64,000 bases of DNA from Clostridiales bacterium (lineage in GTDB: Bacteria > Bacillota > Clostridia > Lachnospirales > Lachnospiraceae). Where the stretch lies: the NCBI GenBank assembly GCA_012523775.1, contig JAAYTK010000015.1:1-64000 (forward strand), given 5' to 3'. Below, in pieces: positions 10,155 to 19,701 of this stretch. A model generated the notes under the pieces. It searched no databases and was not told the DNA's origin. It worked only from the letters and a program-made list of their open reading frames with translations. A program made the position numbers and the translations under genes. The first letter of the stretch is position 1. The number at the start of each line of letters is the position of its first letter.

Positions 10155-10877
10155 TTGAAAGCATTTTCAATCACTGATATTGGGGAGAAAAGAAGGATAA
10201 ACCAGGATTATGCCTTTTGTGAAGTAAATCCTGTCGGTAATCTGCCGAATTTATTTATCGTGGCTGATGGGATGGGAGGTCATAATGCAGGGGATTATGC
10301 TTCAAGATTCTGTGTCGAATTTTTTGTTGAGCACATAAAAAACAGCAAAGAAACATCGCCAATTGTCTTGATAGAAGAAGCTATTAAAGATACAAATGAA
10401 AAGCTATATGAGAAATCAAAGCAACAGATAGAGTACGAAGGAATGGGAACCACCTTCGTCGTTGCGACTATATATGATAAGGAAATGTATGTGGCGAACA
10501 TAGGAGACAGCAGACTATATGTAATCAGTCGGGATATAAGACAAGTGACAGAGGACCACAGTCTTGTACAGGCAATGGTTAATAATGGTGAGCTGGACAA
10601 AGATGAAGCTAAGGTTCATCCTAATAAGAACATAATTACTAGAGCACTGGGAGCTAATGAGACTGCCCAGCCTGATTTTTTTGAGGTTGAATTAGAGGAA
10701 GAGGATATTGTTCTAATGTGCTCGGACGGACTGACCAATATGTTGAATGACGAGACTATAGAGCGTATTATCAGAGAGAATGCCGACGATCCAAAGATTG
10801 CAGCAGAGAATCTGGTAAGACAGGCAAACAAAAACGGAGGGAAGGACAACATAGCAGTCATAATAGTTAAAGTATGA
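10155..10877 (+). CDS. prpC: PP2C-family Ser/Thr protein phosphatase (Stp/PrpC)
   Basis: IGEKRRINQD, VADGMGGHNAGDYAS, NIGDSRLY, MCSDGLTNM; followed by a PASTA kinase; TTG start after SD gaggagg. Confidence 0.93.
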   Translation: MKAFSITDIGEKRRINQDYAFCEVNPVGNLPNLFIVADGMGGHNAGDYASRFCVEFFVEHIKNSKETSPIVLIEEAIKDTNEKLYEKSKQQIEYEGMGTTFVVATIYDKEMYVANIGDSRLYVISRDIRQVTEDHSLVQAMVNNGELDKDEAKVHPNKNIITRALGANETAQPDFFEVELEEEDIVLMCSDGLTNMLNDETIERIIRENADDPKIAAENLVRQANKNGGKDNIAVIIVKV

Positions 10878-10894
10878 ATAAGAGGTGAAAAATC

Positions 10895-13012
10895 ATGTTA
10901 AAACCCGGTATGTTTATCAGCGATCGGTATGAAATCATTGACATTGTCGGATCTGGCGGCATGGCGGATGTCTATAAAGCAAAGGATGATAGACTGAACC
11001 GTTTTGTCGCTATTAAAGTGTTAAAACCGGAGTATTCCAGCGATAAAAGCTTTGTTAATAAGTTTAGAGGAGAAGCTCAGTCGGTAGCAGGATTATCCCA
11101 TCCTAACATTGTTAATGTATATGATGTAGGGGACGATGGGGGTCTGTATTATATTGTAATGGAGCTGGTGGAGGGCATAACCCTTAAAAGATTTATTGAA
11201 AGAAAAGGAAAGCTGGAGGTTAAGGAAGCTGTTGGTATTGCTATCCAGATTGCACAGGGCATGGAAGCTGCCCATGATAACCATATTATACACAGGGATA
11301 TCAAGCCTCAGAATATCATTATATCCAGGGACGGAAAGGTTAAGGTAACAGACTTTGGTATTGCGAAGGCTTCTAATTCCAATACGATTACCTCTAATGC
11401 CATGGGATCTGTACATTATTTATCACCCGAACAGGCTAGGGGCGGCTATAGTGATGAGAAAAGTGATATCTACTCTCTTGGAGTAACATTATATGAGATG
11501 CTTTCCGGTAAAGTACCTTTTGCAGGAGATAATACAGTGTCTGTAGCAATGCTTCACATACAAGGAGAGGCTAAGCCATTAAGGGAGCTGGAGGAGAATA
11601 TACCTCTTAGCGTAGATAAAATAGTGCAGAAGTGTATGCAGAAAAAGCCTGAGAGAAGATATCACTCTGCCTCTGACTTGATTGTAGATCTAAAACGGGC
11701 TCTGTCCAATCCCAATGGTGATTTTGTTCAGATTCCGTCATTCGTAGCAAACGATTCGCCTACAATAAATATTTCTGACGATTTGGGTAAAATAAAGAAC
11801 AGTTCATATTATAGCAATGACAATTATCGTAATTCAAGGAATAATCCTGTAATAAATGATGACGATGAAGACCTGGATACCGTAGATTCAAAGCTTGAGA
11901 AGGTATTTACGGTACTGACAATTGTTGCAATTGTTGCTATTGCAGCGGCTATTATGTTTATAATTTTTAAATTCGTTATACCGAGCGGAGAAAAGGAGAA
12001 GAAACCGGATAATAACATCGTTACGGAAGCTCCTACTCCTGAGCCTACAGAAGAGCCTTCTCCAACACCGAGTCCTGAGCCTGGAATTGAAACCTATGAA
12101 TTCCCTAATGTTATCGGACATAAGCTGGAGGATGCTATAGCTGCGATTGAAGCGAGAAATCCTAAGGCTCACATTAACCCCATGGAGGACTATTCCAACG
12201 AGTATGAAGTTGGTTATGTAATAAGGCAATATCCGTTGCCAAACACCGATTATCCTGTTGATTCGGAGGTCATCTTATATGTCAGTATAGGACCTTCATC
12301 CGAAATCATACCTTATGTATATGGTAATACATGGGAGCAGGCCGAGCAGAAGCTTAAGGAATATGATCTTGTTCCTGAAAGAGTGGACCAATATAGTAAT
12401 GATGTTCCGGCCGGTAATGTAATAGCTACCGATCCTCCGAAGGAATCCATGGTTAAGGCAGGAGATAATGTAAAGGTATATGTAAGCATGGGCCCGGAAG
12501 TTTCTCAAACCGCGGTTCCCGATTTGATTGGTAAAACAACCGCTGAGGCTGAGACTCTCTTAAAGGATGCCGGACTGGTTCTTGGTGAAGTCAGTCAGGA
12601 TACATCGGAGACCTATGCCATAGGAAAGATCATTTATCAGGATACCACCGTAGGTGAGTTGGTTGACAGAGGTACCAAGATCAATGTAACCGTAAGCACA
12701 GGACCTGATACAGAAGTACCGGGTACAGGTAATTATAGATATGTAGGCAGTCTATATATAGAAATCAATCCGTTCTATTATACCGGAGACGGCGAGGCCG
12801 ACATCATTCTGGAGATGGAGCAGGGTGGATACGGTACAGAGATATATCATGAGATGACATCCATATCTGACTTCCCAATGACACTTAATGATATTGAAGG
12901 GGAAAGCTTAGAAATAGGTGTTGTTAAGATGTATATAGACGGTGAAATATTTAAGGATGAAGAAGGCAACCCATATGTATGGATTGTAGAATTTGAAGCT
13001 GTGGAGGACTAA
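10895..13012 (+). CDS. prkC: Ser/Thr protein kinase with TM segment and PASTA repeats
   Basis: Kinase motifs (GSGGMADVYKAKD, HRDIKPQNI, DFGIAK), TM region, PASTA-type repeats (FPNVIGHKLEDA, YVYGNTWEQAEQKL, VPDLIGKTTAEAETLL). Confidence 0.95.
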   Translation: MLKPGMFISDRYEIIDIVGSGGMADVYKAKDDRLNRFVAIKVLKPEYSSDKSFVNKFRGEAQSVAGLSHPNIVNVYDVGDDGGLYYIVMELVEGITLKRFIERKGKLEVKEAVGIAIQIAQGMEAAHDNHIIHRDIKPQNIIISRDGKVKVTDFGIAKASNSNTITSNAMGSVHYLSPEQARGGYSDEKSDIYSLGVTLYEMLSGKVPFAGDNTVSVAMLHIQGEAKPLRELEENIPLSVDKIVQKCMQKKPERRYHSASDLIVDLKRALSNPNGDFVQIPSFVANDSPTINISDDLGKIKNSSYYSNDNYRNSRNNPVINDDDEDLDTVDSKLEKVFTVLTIVAIVAIAAAIMFIIFKFVIPSGEKEKKPDNNIVTEAPTPEPTEEPSPTPSPEPGIETYEFPNVIGHKLEDAIAAIEARNPKAHINPMEDYSNEYEVGYVIRQYPLPNTDYPVDSEVILYVSIGPSSEIIPYVYGNTWEQAEQKLKEYDLVPERVDQYSNDVPAGNVIATDPPKESMVKAGDNVKVYVSMGPEVSQTAVPDLIGKTTAEAETLLKDAGLVLGEVSQDTSETYAIGKIIYQDTTVGELVDRGTKINVTVSTGPDTEVPGTGNYRYVGSLYIEINPFYYTGDGEADIILEMEQGGYGTEIYHEMTSISDFPMTLNDIEGESLEIGVVKMYIDGEIFKDEEGNPYVWIVEFEAVED

Positions 13013-13013
13013 T

Positions 13014-13895
13014 TTGAAGGGTAAGATAATCAAGGGTATAGCTGGTTTCTACTATGTACATGTATCTTATGAGGACAAAATTTATGAATGCAAAGCCAAA
13101 GGAATTTTTCGCAAACAGGATATCAAGCCTTTGGTTGGTGATGATGTAGAGATTGATACCAATGATCAGCCTGAGGGAGCAGGAACAATTACCCGTATCC
13201 TTCCCAGAAAAAATGAAATAATCAGGCCTGCTGTGGCAAATGTTGACCAGGCAATGGTTATATTTGCCGCGGCGGAGCCTGCTCCTAATTTAAATCTTCT
13301 GGACCGCTTTCTGATTATGATGCAAAGACAGAAGGTTAATACGGTCATATGTTTTAATAAAAAGGATATAGTTAATCAAAAGGAAATGGGTCTGCTTATT
13401 GATACCTATATGCGTAGCGGAAATGAGGTCATAGGTATCAGCGTGCTTCAGGAGGACGGTATACCAATAATACGCAATCTGCTGTTGGGGAAAACCACTG
13501 TTCTTGCCGGACCATCCGGGGTAGGTAAATCTTCTTTGATTAATGTTATAAGTCCTACGACTCAGATGGAGACAGGTACTGTAAGTGAAAAGATTAAGAG
13601 GGGAAAGCATACCACAAGGCATTCTGAGCTGATATATATAGATGACAATACTTATGTTATGGATACACCGGGTTTTAGCTCGCTATATATTCATGAGATA
13701 GAAAAAGAGGAGCTTAAGGATTACTTTAACGAATTTAGGGAGTTCGAAAATAATTGTCGGTTTATCGGATGCATGCATTTGAATGAGCCCGGATGTGCGG
13801 TTAAGGAAGCACTTAATGAAGGGATAATAAGTGGCATCCGTTATGATAATTATAAGATATTATACGAGGAGCTTAAGAATTTAAAGAAGTATTAA
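13014..13895 (+). CDS. rsgA: Ribosome small subunit-dependent GTPase A
   Basis: GPSGVGKSSLIN, DTPGF, CxxxxHxxEPGC zinc motif. TTG at 13014 has SD tggagg inside the end of prkC; ORF-track start 12993 is less likely. Confidence 0.93.
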   Translation: MKGKIIKGIAGFYYVHVSYEDKIYECKAKGIFRKQDIKPLVGDDVEIDTNDQPEGAGTITRILPRKNEIIRPAVANVDQAMVIFAAAEPAPNLNLLDRFLIMMQRQKVNTVICFNKKDIVNQKEMGLLIDTYMRSGNEVIGISVLQEDGIPIIRNLLLGKTTVLAGPSGVGKSSLINVISPTTQMETGTVSEKIKRGKHTTRHSELIYIDDNTYVMDTPGFSSLYIHEIEKEELKDYFNEFREFENNCRFIGCMHLNEPGCAVKEALNEGIISGIRYDNYKILYEELKNLKKY

Positions 13896-13941
13896 GGCTT
13901 AACATAACATTATGACATTATACAACTTGGAGGAAATTTAC

Positions 13942-14616
13942 ATGATAAAACTAGCACCATCAATCTTAGCGGCAGACTTTAATGTGTTAGGAGAACAAAT
14001 CAAGATAATAGAAGGGGCAGGAGTACAATATCTACACATTGATGTTATGGACGGTAATTATGTGCCCAGTATCAGCTTCGGAACGCCGGTGATTAAATCA
14101 ATCCGCAAGAATTCGAAGCTTATTTTTGATGTTCACCTTATGGTAGATGAGCCAATAAGATTGCTGGAGGATTTTAAAGAGGCAGGTGCCGATATAATTA
14201 CTGTACATGCAGAGGCATGCAAAGACCTGACTGCAACCATTGAGAAGATTAAAAATATGGGACTAAGGATTGGAGTGTCACTAAATCCTGAGACCGGTCT
14301 TGAAATTTTAGATAATGTTATAAAAGATATAGATATGGTCCTTATCATGAGTGTGGAGCCGGGAGCGGGAGGACAAGCATTTATTCCAAGTACCCTACAA
14401 AAAATTAAGGATCTAAAAGAAAAGGTAAATAAAGCGGGTATTACCATGGATATCGAGGTGGACGGTGGAATAACACCGGACAATGTCATGGAGGTACTTG
14501 AGGCAGGTGCCAACATTATAGTATCGGGAACGTCGGTATTTCGTGGGGATATCCAAAAGAACATAGATTTGTATAATGAACAGTTCGAGCAATATAAAAG
14601 AAAATACAATATATGA
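13942..14616 (+). CDS. rpe: Ribulose-phosphate 3-epimerase
   Basis: MIKLAPSILAADF, HIDVMDGNYVP, VDGGI; ATG at 13942 with upstream SD ttggagg. Confidence 0.95.
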   Translation: MIKLAPSILAADFNVLGEQIKIIEGAGVQYLHIDVMDGNYVPSISFGTPVIKSIRKNSKLIFDVHLMVDEPIRLLEDFKEAGADIITVHAEACKDLTATIEKIKNMGLRIGVSLNPETGLEILDNVIKDIDMVLIMSVEPGAGGQAFIPSTLQKIKDLKEKVNKAGITMDIEVDGGITPDNVMEVLEAGANIIVSGTSVFRGDIQKNIDLYNEQFEQYKRKYNI

Positions 14617-14656
14617 TTGTGTTCCGGTTGAATTGAGTTTATGATTGGAGATATAT

Positions 14657-15307
14657 ATGATTCAGAAAATATTAATCATAACCGGCGGGCATATTGACGA
14701 GAATTTTTTGAAATCCTTGATTAAGAGAGAAAGATATTCTCTTATAATCGCTGCGGACAAGGGGCTTTTGTCTGCCGACAGGCTTAAGCTGCCGGTGGAT
14801 TATATTCTGGGGGATTTTGATTCGGTTCCATTGGATGTTTTATCGAAGTACGAAGATAAATCTATACCAATTCAATCCTTCCCTCAAAAGAAGGATAAGA
14901 CCGATACCCAGATAGCATTTGAAATGGCGTTGGAGAAGAAACCTTCAGGAATAGATATGGTTGGTGCGACAGGAAGCAGGATGGACCATACCATATCCAA
15001 TATAGACCTTCTAATATATGCTATGAATCAGAATATAGATGCCAGAATCTTGGATGCCAATAATTGTATATATCTTAGAAATAAAAGCTTTCTCATTAAG
15101 AAAGAGGAGCAGTATGGAGATTTTATTTCACTGCTTTCATTTTCGTATCAGGTAAAGGGACTTAGACTGTACGGATTTATGTATCCACTCGATGGAATCA
15201 CGCTAACCGCAGGAAGTAGTTTAGGAATAAGCAATAGGCTTGTTGAGGACGAAGGAAGAGTCGAATTTGAGGAAGGAATATTGGCCGTATTCGAGACTAA
15301 GGATTGA
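14657..15307 (+). CDS. thiN: Thiamine pyrophosphokinase
   Basis: AADKGL, YILGDFDSV, TDTQIAFEMA, GATGSRMDHTISN; SD ggag before ATG 14657. Confidence 0.92.
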   Translation: MIQKILIITGGHIDENFLKSLIKRERYSLIIAADKGLLSADRLKLPVDYILGDFDSVPLDVLSKYEDKSIPIQSFPQKKDKTDTQIAFEMALEKKPSGIDMVGATGSRMDHTISNIDLLIYAMNQNIDARILDANNCIYLRNKSFLIKKEEQYGDFISLLSFSYQVKGLRLYGFMYPLDGITLTAGSSLGISNRLVEDEGRVEFEEGILAVFETKD

Positions 15308-15349
15308 TAAAATAAAACGAAATTATATTTGTAAGGAAGGTAGCAACAG

Positions 15350-16444
15350 ATGAAGTTAGGTATTATAGGCTTACCCAATGTGGGTAAAAGCACTCTATTT
15401 AATTCGTTAACAAAGGCGGGCGCTGAATCGGCAAATTATCCGTTCTGTACCATAGATCCCAATGTTGGAATAGTATCCGTACCCGACGAACGTATCGCGG
15501 TACTGGGAAAGCTATATAATTCAGAAAAGCTTGTTCCGGCTATCATAGAATTTGTGGACATTGCAGGACTTGTAAAGGGAGCTTCAAAGGGAGAAGGACT
15601 GGGTAATCAGTTCCTGTCCAATATCCGCGAGGTAGATGCAATTATACATGTGGTTCGATGCTTCGAGGATACGAATGTAATTCATGTAGAAGGTTCCGTA
15701 AATCCTGATAGGGATATTGAGACCATAAACCTTGAATTGATATTTTCTGATATTGAGATTTTGGAACGCAGAATCAGTAAGACAGCGAAGGGCGCAAAGA
15801 ACGATAAGGAACAGGCAAGAGAATTAGAATTACTCGAAAGACTGAAGCTTCATCTGGAAGAAGGTAAAATGGCTAAATCCTTTACTGCAGAGGATGATGA
15901 ACTACAGCTTATAGCGAGCTATAACCTTCTAACAGCAAAGCCTGTTATCTATGCCGCCAATGTTACGGAAGAGGATCTTATGGATGACGGAGAGAGTAAT
16001 GATTATGTCAAGGCAGTAAGAGAGCTTGCCGGCAAAGAAAACTCCGAGGTGTTCGTTATATCCGCTAAAATTGAGCAGGAAATAGCCGAGTTGGATGATG
16101 AGGAAAAGAGGATGTTTCTGGAGGAGCTCGGTCTTAAGGAAGCAGGCTTGGATAAATTAATTAAGGCTAGTTATCGGACTCTGGGATTAATGAGCTATCT
16201 AACCGCAGGACCAAAGGAAGCCAGAGCATGGACTATTAAAATCGGAACAAAGGCACCTCAGGCAGCCGGTAAGATTCATTCGGATTTTGAACGGGGCTTT
16301 ATAAGGGCGGAGGTAGTCAGCTATGACAATCTTGTACGATGTGGCAGCTATAATGCAGCTAAGGAAAAAGGACTGGTCCGGTCTGAGGGAAAAGAATATG
16401 TAATCCAAGAGGGAGATGTAGTTCTGTTTCGCTTTAATGTATAA
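15350..16444 (+). CDS. ychF: Redox-regulated ATPase YchF (Obg-family)
   Basis: MKLGIIGLPNVGKSTLFN, NYPFCTIDPNVG, DIAGLVKGASKGEGLGN. Confidence 0.97.
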   Translation: MKLGIIGLPNVGKSTLFNSLTKAGAESANYPFCTIDPNVGIVSVPDERIAVLGKLYNSEKLVPAIIEFVDIAGLVKGASKGEGLGNQFLSNIREVDAIIHVVRCFEDTNVIHVEGSVNPDRDIETINLELIFSDIEILERRISKTAKGAKNDKEQARELELLERLKLHLEEGKMAKSFTAEDDELQLIASYNLLTAKPVIYAANVTEEDLMDDGESNDYVKAVRELAGKENSEVFVISAKIEQEIAELDDEEKRMFLEELGLKEAGLDKLIKASYRTLGLMSYLTAGPKEARAWTIKIGTKAPQAAGKIHSDFERGFIRAEVVSYDNLVRCGSYNAAKEKGLVRSEGKEYVIQEGDVVLFRFNV

Positions 16445-16489
16445 TAAGTTCATAATCCCTATAAAAAAAACAGAAAGTGGTGGATATAA

Positions 16490-17431
16490 ATGAATATATT
16501 GCTAAGCAGTAAGGCCTTAACAAACATAAGGTTTCCGAATTTAGGTATTGAACTGAAGAATGTTCCAACCGGTATAGATGTTTTCGGATTTCATATTGCC
16601 TTCTATGGTATAGCTATCGGATTGGGTATGCTGTTTGGATGGTTGATAGCAGAGTGGATGGCAAAGAAAACCGGACAAAGTAAGGAACTATACCTGGACT
16701 TTGCTTTAATTGCAATTATTGTTTCGGTTATTTTCACCAGATTAGGCTATGTTCTGTTTTCTTTGGATGAATTTATTGATAACCCCTTGGAAATATTTAA
16801 TTTCAGAACAGGTGGTCTGATGATTTACGGAGGAATATTTGGTGCTATATTAAGTGCAGTTATATTTACACGAATCAAAAAATATTCCTTCTGGTTATTG
16901 GCAGATACCGGATGTATAGGACTTGTTACCGGACAGGTAATCGGAAGATGGGGAAACTTTTTTAACAGAGAGGTCTTCGGAAAATATACAGACGGATTAT
17001 TAGCTATGCAGCTTAATATTAAAGATGTTTCCTATGATTTCACCAGATCGATTGCCAGTCTGCAGGAAAAATACGAGGGTAAACCAAAATCATTTGAACG
17101 GATTATGGAGATAAGAAATAATATCGTAACGGTGGATGGAGCACAATATATTCAGGTTCATCCCACATTCCTTTATGAGTCGCTGTGGAATCTCGCGTTA
17201 CTGATATTCCTGATAATATATACCAAGCATAAAAAATTCGACGGAGAGGTTATGCTACTGTATTTGGCAGGATACGGACTGGGTCGTGTATGGATTGAGG
17301 GCATAAGGACAGACCAATTATTCTTATGGGGTACATCGATTCCTGTTTCCCAGTTGATATCGGCTCTTTTGGTTGTGTTCGCGGCTACGATGATTATTAT
17401 CAAGAGAGTTAAGACTGCAAAGACAAAATAG
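16490..17431 (+). CDS. lgt: Prolipoprotein diacylglyceryl transferase
   Basis: GGLMIYGGIFGA, GRWGNFFNREVFG, HPTFLYESLWN. Confidence 0.95.
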   Translation: MNILLSSKALTNIRFPNLGIELKNVPTGIDVFGFHIAFYGIAIGLGMLFGWLIAEWMAKKTGQSKELYLDFALIAIIVSVIFTRLGYVLFSLDEFIDNPLEIFNFRTGGLMIYGGIFGAILSAVIFTRIKKYSFWLLADTGCIGLVTGQVIGRWGNFFNREVFGKYTDGLLAMQLNIKDVSYDFTRSIASLQEKYEGKPKSFERIMEIRNNIVTVDGAQYIQVHPTFLYESLWNLALLIFLIIYTKHKKFDGEVMLLYLAGYGLGRVWIEGIRTDQLFLWGTSIPVSQLISALLVVFAATMIIIKRVKTAKTK

Positions 17432-17570
17432 AAAAATCTACTTATTTTTACGAGTTATCTCACAATTCGGGACTAATTTACTATATTCATGTCATTTGTC
17501 TATATCTTGACATATTTTGTTCGATTTTTAATTTCAACAACAATATATTGTAAACTGATGATGATATAAG

Positions 17571-17620
17571 CATAGAATACCTAATAAAATCAGGCATTCT
17601 GTGCTTTTATTTTTTGTTTT
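17571..17620 (+). terminator. Probable intrinsic terminator downstream of lgt
   Basis: Arms GCATAGAATACCT / AGGCATTCTGTGC (one G-U, one A-C mismatch), then ttttattttttgtttt. Confidence 0.8.
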
Positions 17621-17626
17621 AGTACT

Positions 17627-17654
17627 TGATTAATTCCCATTTATACAGTAAAAT
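17627..17654 (+). promoter_or_regulatory. Candidate sigma-A promoter of the mraZ operon
   Basis: TTGATT - 16 nt - TAAAAT, immediately upstream of the MraZ-type repeats. Confidence 0.6.
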
Positions 17655-17664
17655 GGACTCATAA

Positions 17665-17711
17665 GTGGAGCGAAGTGGTGTGAAGTGGTGAAACATACCA
17701 CAAAAGTGGTA
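17665..17711 (+). promoter_or_regulatory. MraZ operator: GTGG(A/T)G direct repeats
   Basis: GTGGAG-cgaa-GTGGTG-tgaa-GTGGTG (exact 10-nt period) and a fourth GTGGTA at 17706. Confidence 0.85.
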
Positions 17712-17743
17712 CAAGCCATATATATGAGAAGTTGGTGCTGTCT

Positions 17744-18172
17744 ATGTTTATGGGTGAATATGTCCATACTGTTGATGCGAAAGGAAGAATAATAGTACCA
17801 TCAAAGTTCAGAGAAGACCTTGGAGAAGAGTTTGTAATAACACTCGGTCTTGATGGTTGTCTTTTCGCTTACCCAAAATCAGAATGGCAAGCCTTTGTGG
17901 ACAAGCTAAAGACGCTCCCGGGTACTAAAGAGGCCAGACAGTTACAGCGTTATTTTATGGCAGGAGCCGCTGCATGTCAGGCAGATAAACAGGGAAGAAT
18001 ACTTATACCGGCAAGATTAAGAGAACATGCTGCGTTGGATAAGGACATAGTCTTTGTCGGAGTTCTGAACAAGATAGAGATATGGAATAAGGAACGCTGG
18101 GAAAGCAACAATTATTACGATGATGTGGATTCCATTGCAGAGCATATGTCACAGTATGGCATTAACTACTAG
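17744..18172 (+). CDS. mraZ: Transcriptional regulator / division protein MraZ
   Basis: [24 protein letters not shown]; second AbrB-like domain [18 protein letters not shown]. Confidence 0.96.
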   Translation: MFMGEYVHTVDAKGRIIVPSKFREDLGEEFVITLGLDGCLFAYPKSEWQAFVDKLKTLPGTKEARQLQRYFMAGAAACQADKQGRILIPARLREHAALDKDIVFVGVLNKIEIWNKERWESNNYYDDVDSIAEHMSQYGINY

Positions 18173-18200
18173 CCGGAAATCACATGGTAAGGAGCCGGAC

Positions 18201-19139
18201 ATGGTATTTGAGCATAAATCAGTTCTTCTGGATGAAGTAATTGAAAACATGAACATTGATCCAGCCGGTATTTATGTAGACGGTACATTGGGCGGAGCCG
18301 GTCATTCATACGAGATAGTCTCCAGACTGACCACAGGATGCCTAATCGGATTGGATCAGGATGATGCGGCAATACAGGCTGCTAAGAAACGATTGGCAAA
18401 GTATGGCGATAAGGTAAAAATTATCAGAAGCAACTTTAGTGAGATAAGGACTGTATTAGGCAGTATACAGATAGATAAGGTGAATGGAATACTCTTGGAT
18501 CTAGGGGTATCTTCATATCAGCTGGACACACCGGAGAGAGGATTTTCGTACAGTGTGGATGCACCGCTTGATATGAGAATGGATACGAGGAATAACATTA
18601 CCGCAAGAGATATCATTAATAATTATGATGAAACAAGACTATACAGGATCATAAGAGACTATGGGGAGGACAGATTTGCAAAGAATATTGCAAAGCATAT
18701 TGTAAGGGCAAGAATGGACAAACCCATAGAGACCACATTCCAGCTAAACGAAATTATAAAGGCGGCTATACCTTCAAAAGTCCGTGCTGTTGGTGGACAT
18801 CCTTCTAAGAGAACATTTCAGGCGATACGTATAGAGCTAAATCATGAGCTCGATGTCCTAAAAAATACGCTTGAGGATATGATAAATTTGTTGAAGCCTG
18901 GAGGAAGGCTTTTGATTATAACCTTCCACTCTCTGGAAGATAGAATAGTCAAGGAATCTTTTAGAATGAATGAGAATCCATGTACATGTCCGTCAAATTT
19001 TCCGGTTTGTGTATGTGGCAAGAAACCAAAGGGAAGAATAATAACAAAGAAACCTATCCTGCCTTCTGTCGAAGAGCTGGAGATTAATAAAAGATCTAAG
19101 AGTGCGAAACTTAGGGTATTTGAAAGGACATATTATTAG
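18201..19139 (+). CDS. rsmH: 16S rRNA m4C1402 methyltransferase RsmH
   Basis: [35 protein letters not shown] aaggag before ATG 18201. Confidence 0.96.
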   Translation: MVFEHKSVLLDEVIENMNIDPAGIYVDGTLGGAGHSYEIVSRLTTGCLIGLDQDDAAIQAAKKRLAKYGDKVKIIRSNFSEIRTVLGSIQIDKVNGILLDLGVSSYQLDTPERGFSYSVDAPLDMRMDTRNNITARDIINNYDETRLYRIIRDYGEDRFAKNIAKHIVRARMDKPIETTFQLNEIIKAAIPSKVRAVGGHPSKRTFQAIRIELNHELDVLKNTLEDMINLLKPGGRLLIITFHSLEDRIVKESFRMNENPCTCPSNFPVCVCGKKPKGRIITKKPILPSVEELEINKRSKSAKLRVFERTYY

Positions 19140-19161
19140 GGCAGTAGAGAGGGGTCATTGC

Positions 19162-19668
19162 ATGGAGGCAAAAAGAAAACGACAACCATATCAAAGCACA
19201 GGCTATATCGACGGTAATACAGCCCGAAAGCAAGGCTTTATCGGGCAACAGGCTGCGCATAATTACTATACTGTTCCGGACATTGAAAGACAAAGAAGAC
19301 AGGCGCCTGCACCCAGAAGACACATACGCAGAAAGCCGAGCACCTTAACCGGAATCAGTAAGACTTCTTTATTCATATTAACATTAGCCATAGGTGCAAC
19401 CTTATATTTCTGTATTGAGTTCTTAATGTTGCAACATGAGGTAAGCAAAATGGAGAAGGATATTGTATCTATGGAGCAAAATCTCGCTGCTATAAGAAAT
19501 GAAAATGATGCAGCATATGAGCAAATTAATACCGTATATGATCTTGATTATGTATATAACATTGCTGTAAATGAATTGGGAATGGTATATCCAAATAATA
19601 ATGAGGTTATTCTTTTTGAAAAAGCAGATGAGAGCTTTGTAAGACAGTATGCGGACATACCGAAATAA
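19162..19668 (+). CDS. ftsL: FtsL/DivIC-like septum protein
   Basis: Position between rsmH and a division PBP; single TM (TSLFILTLAIGATLYFCIEFLML) followed by coiled coil. Sequence identity weak, as usual for FtsL. Confidence 0.7.
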   Translation: MEAKRKRQPYQSTGYIDGNTARKQGFIGQQAAHNYYTVPDIERQRRQAPAPRRHIRRKPSTLTGISKTSLFILTLAIGATLYFCIEFLMLQHEVSKMEKDIVSMEQNLAAIRNENDAAYEQINTVYDLDYVYNIAVNELGMVYPNNNEVILFEKADESFVRQYADIPK

Positions 19669-19701
19669 AAATCACTATTAACGTGACGAGGTTAGTATAC
19701 T

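Noticed and set aside
14133-14609. 158-aa minus-strand ORF antisense to rpe
   Set aside because: Lies wholly within a clear rpe gene; low-complexity Ser/Ile-rich translation typical of shadow ORFs.
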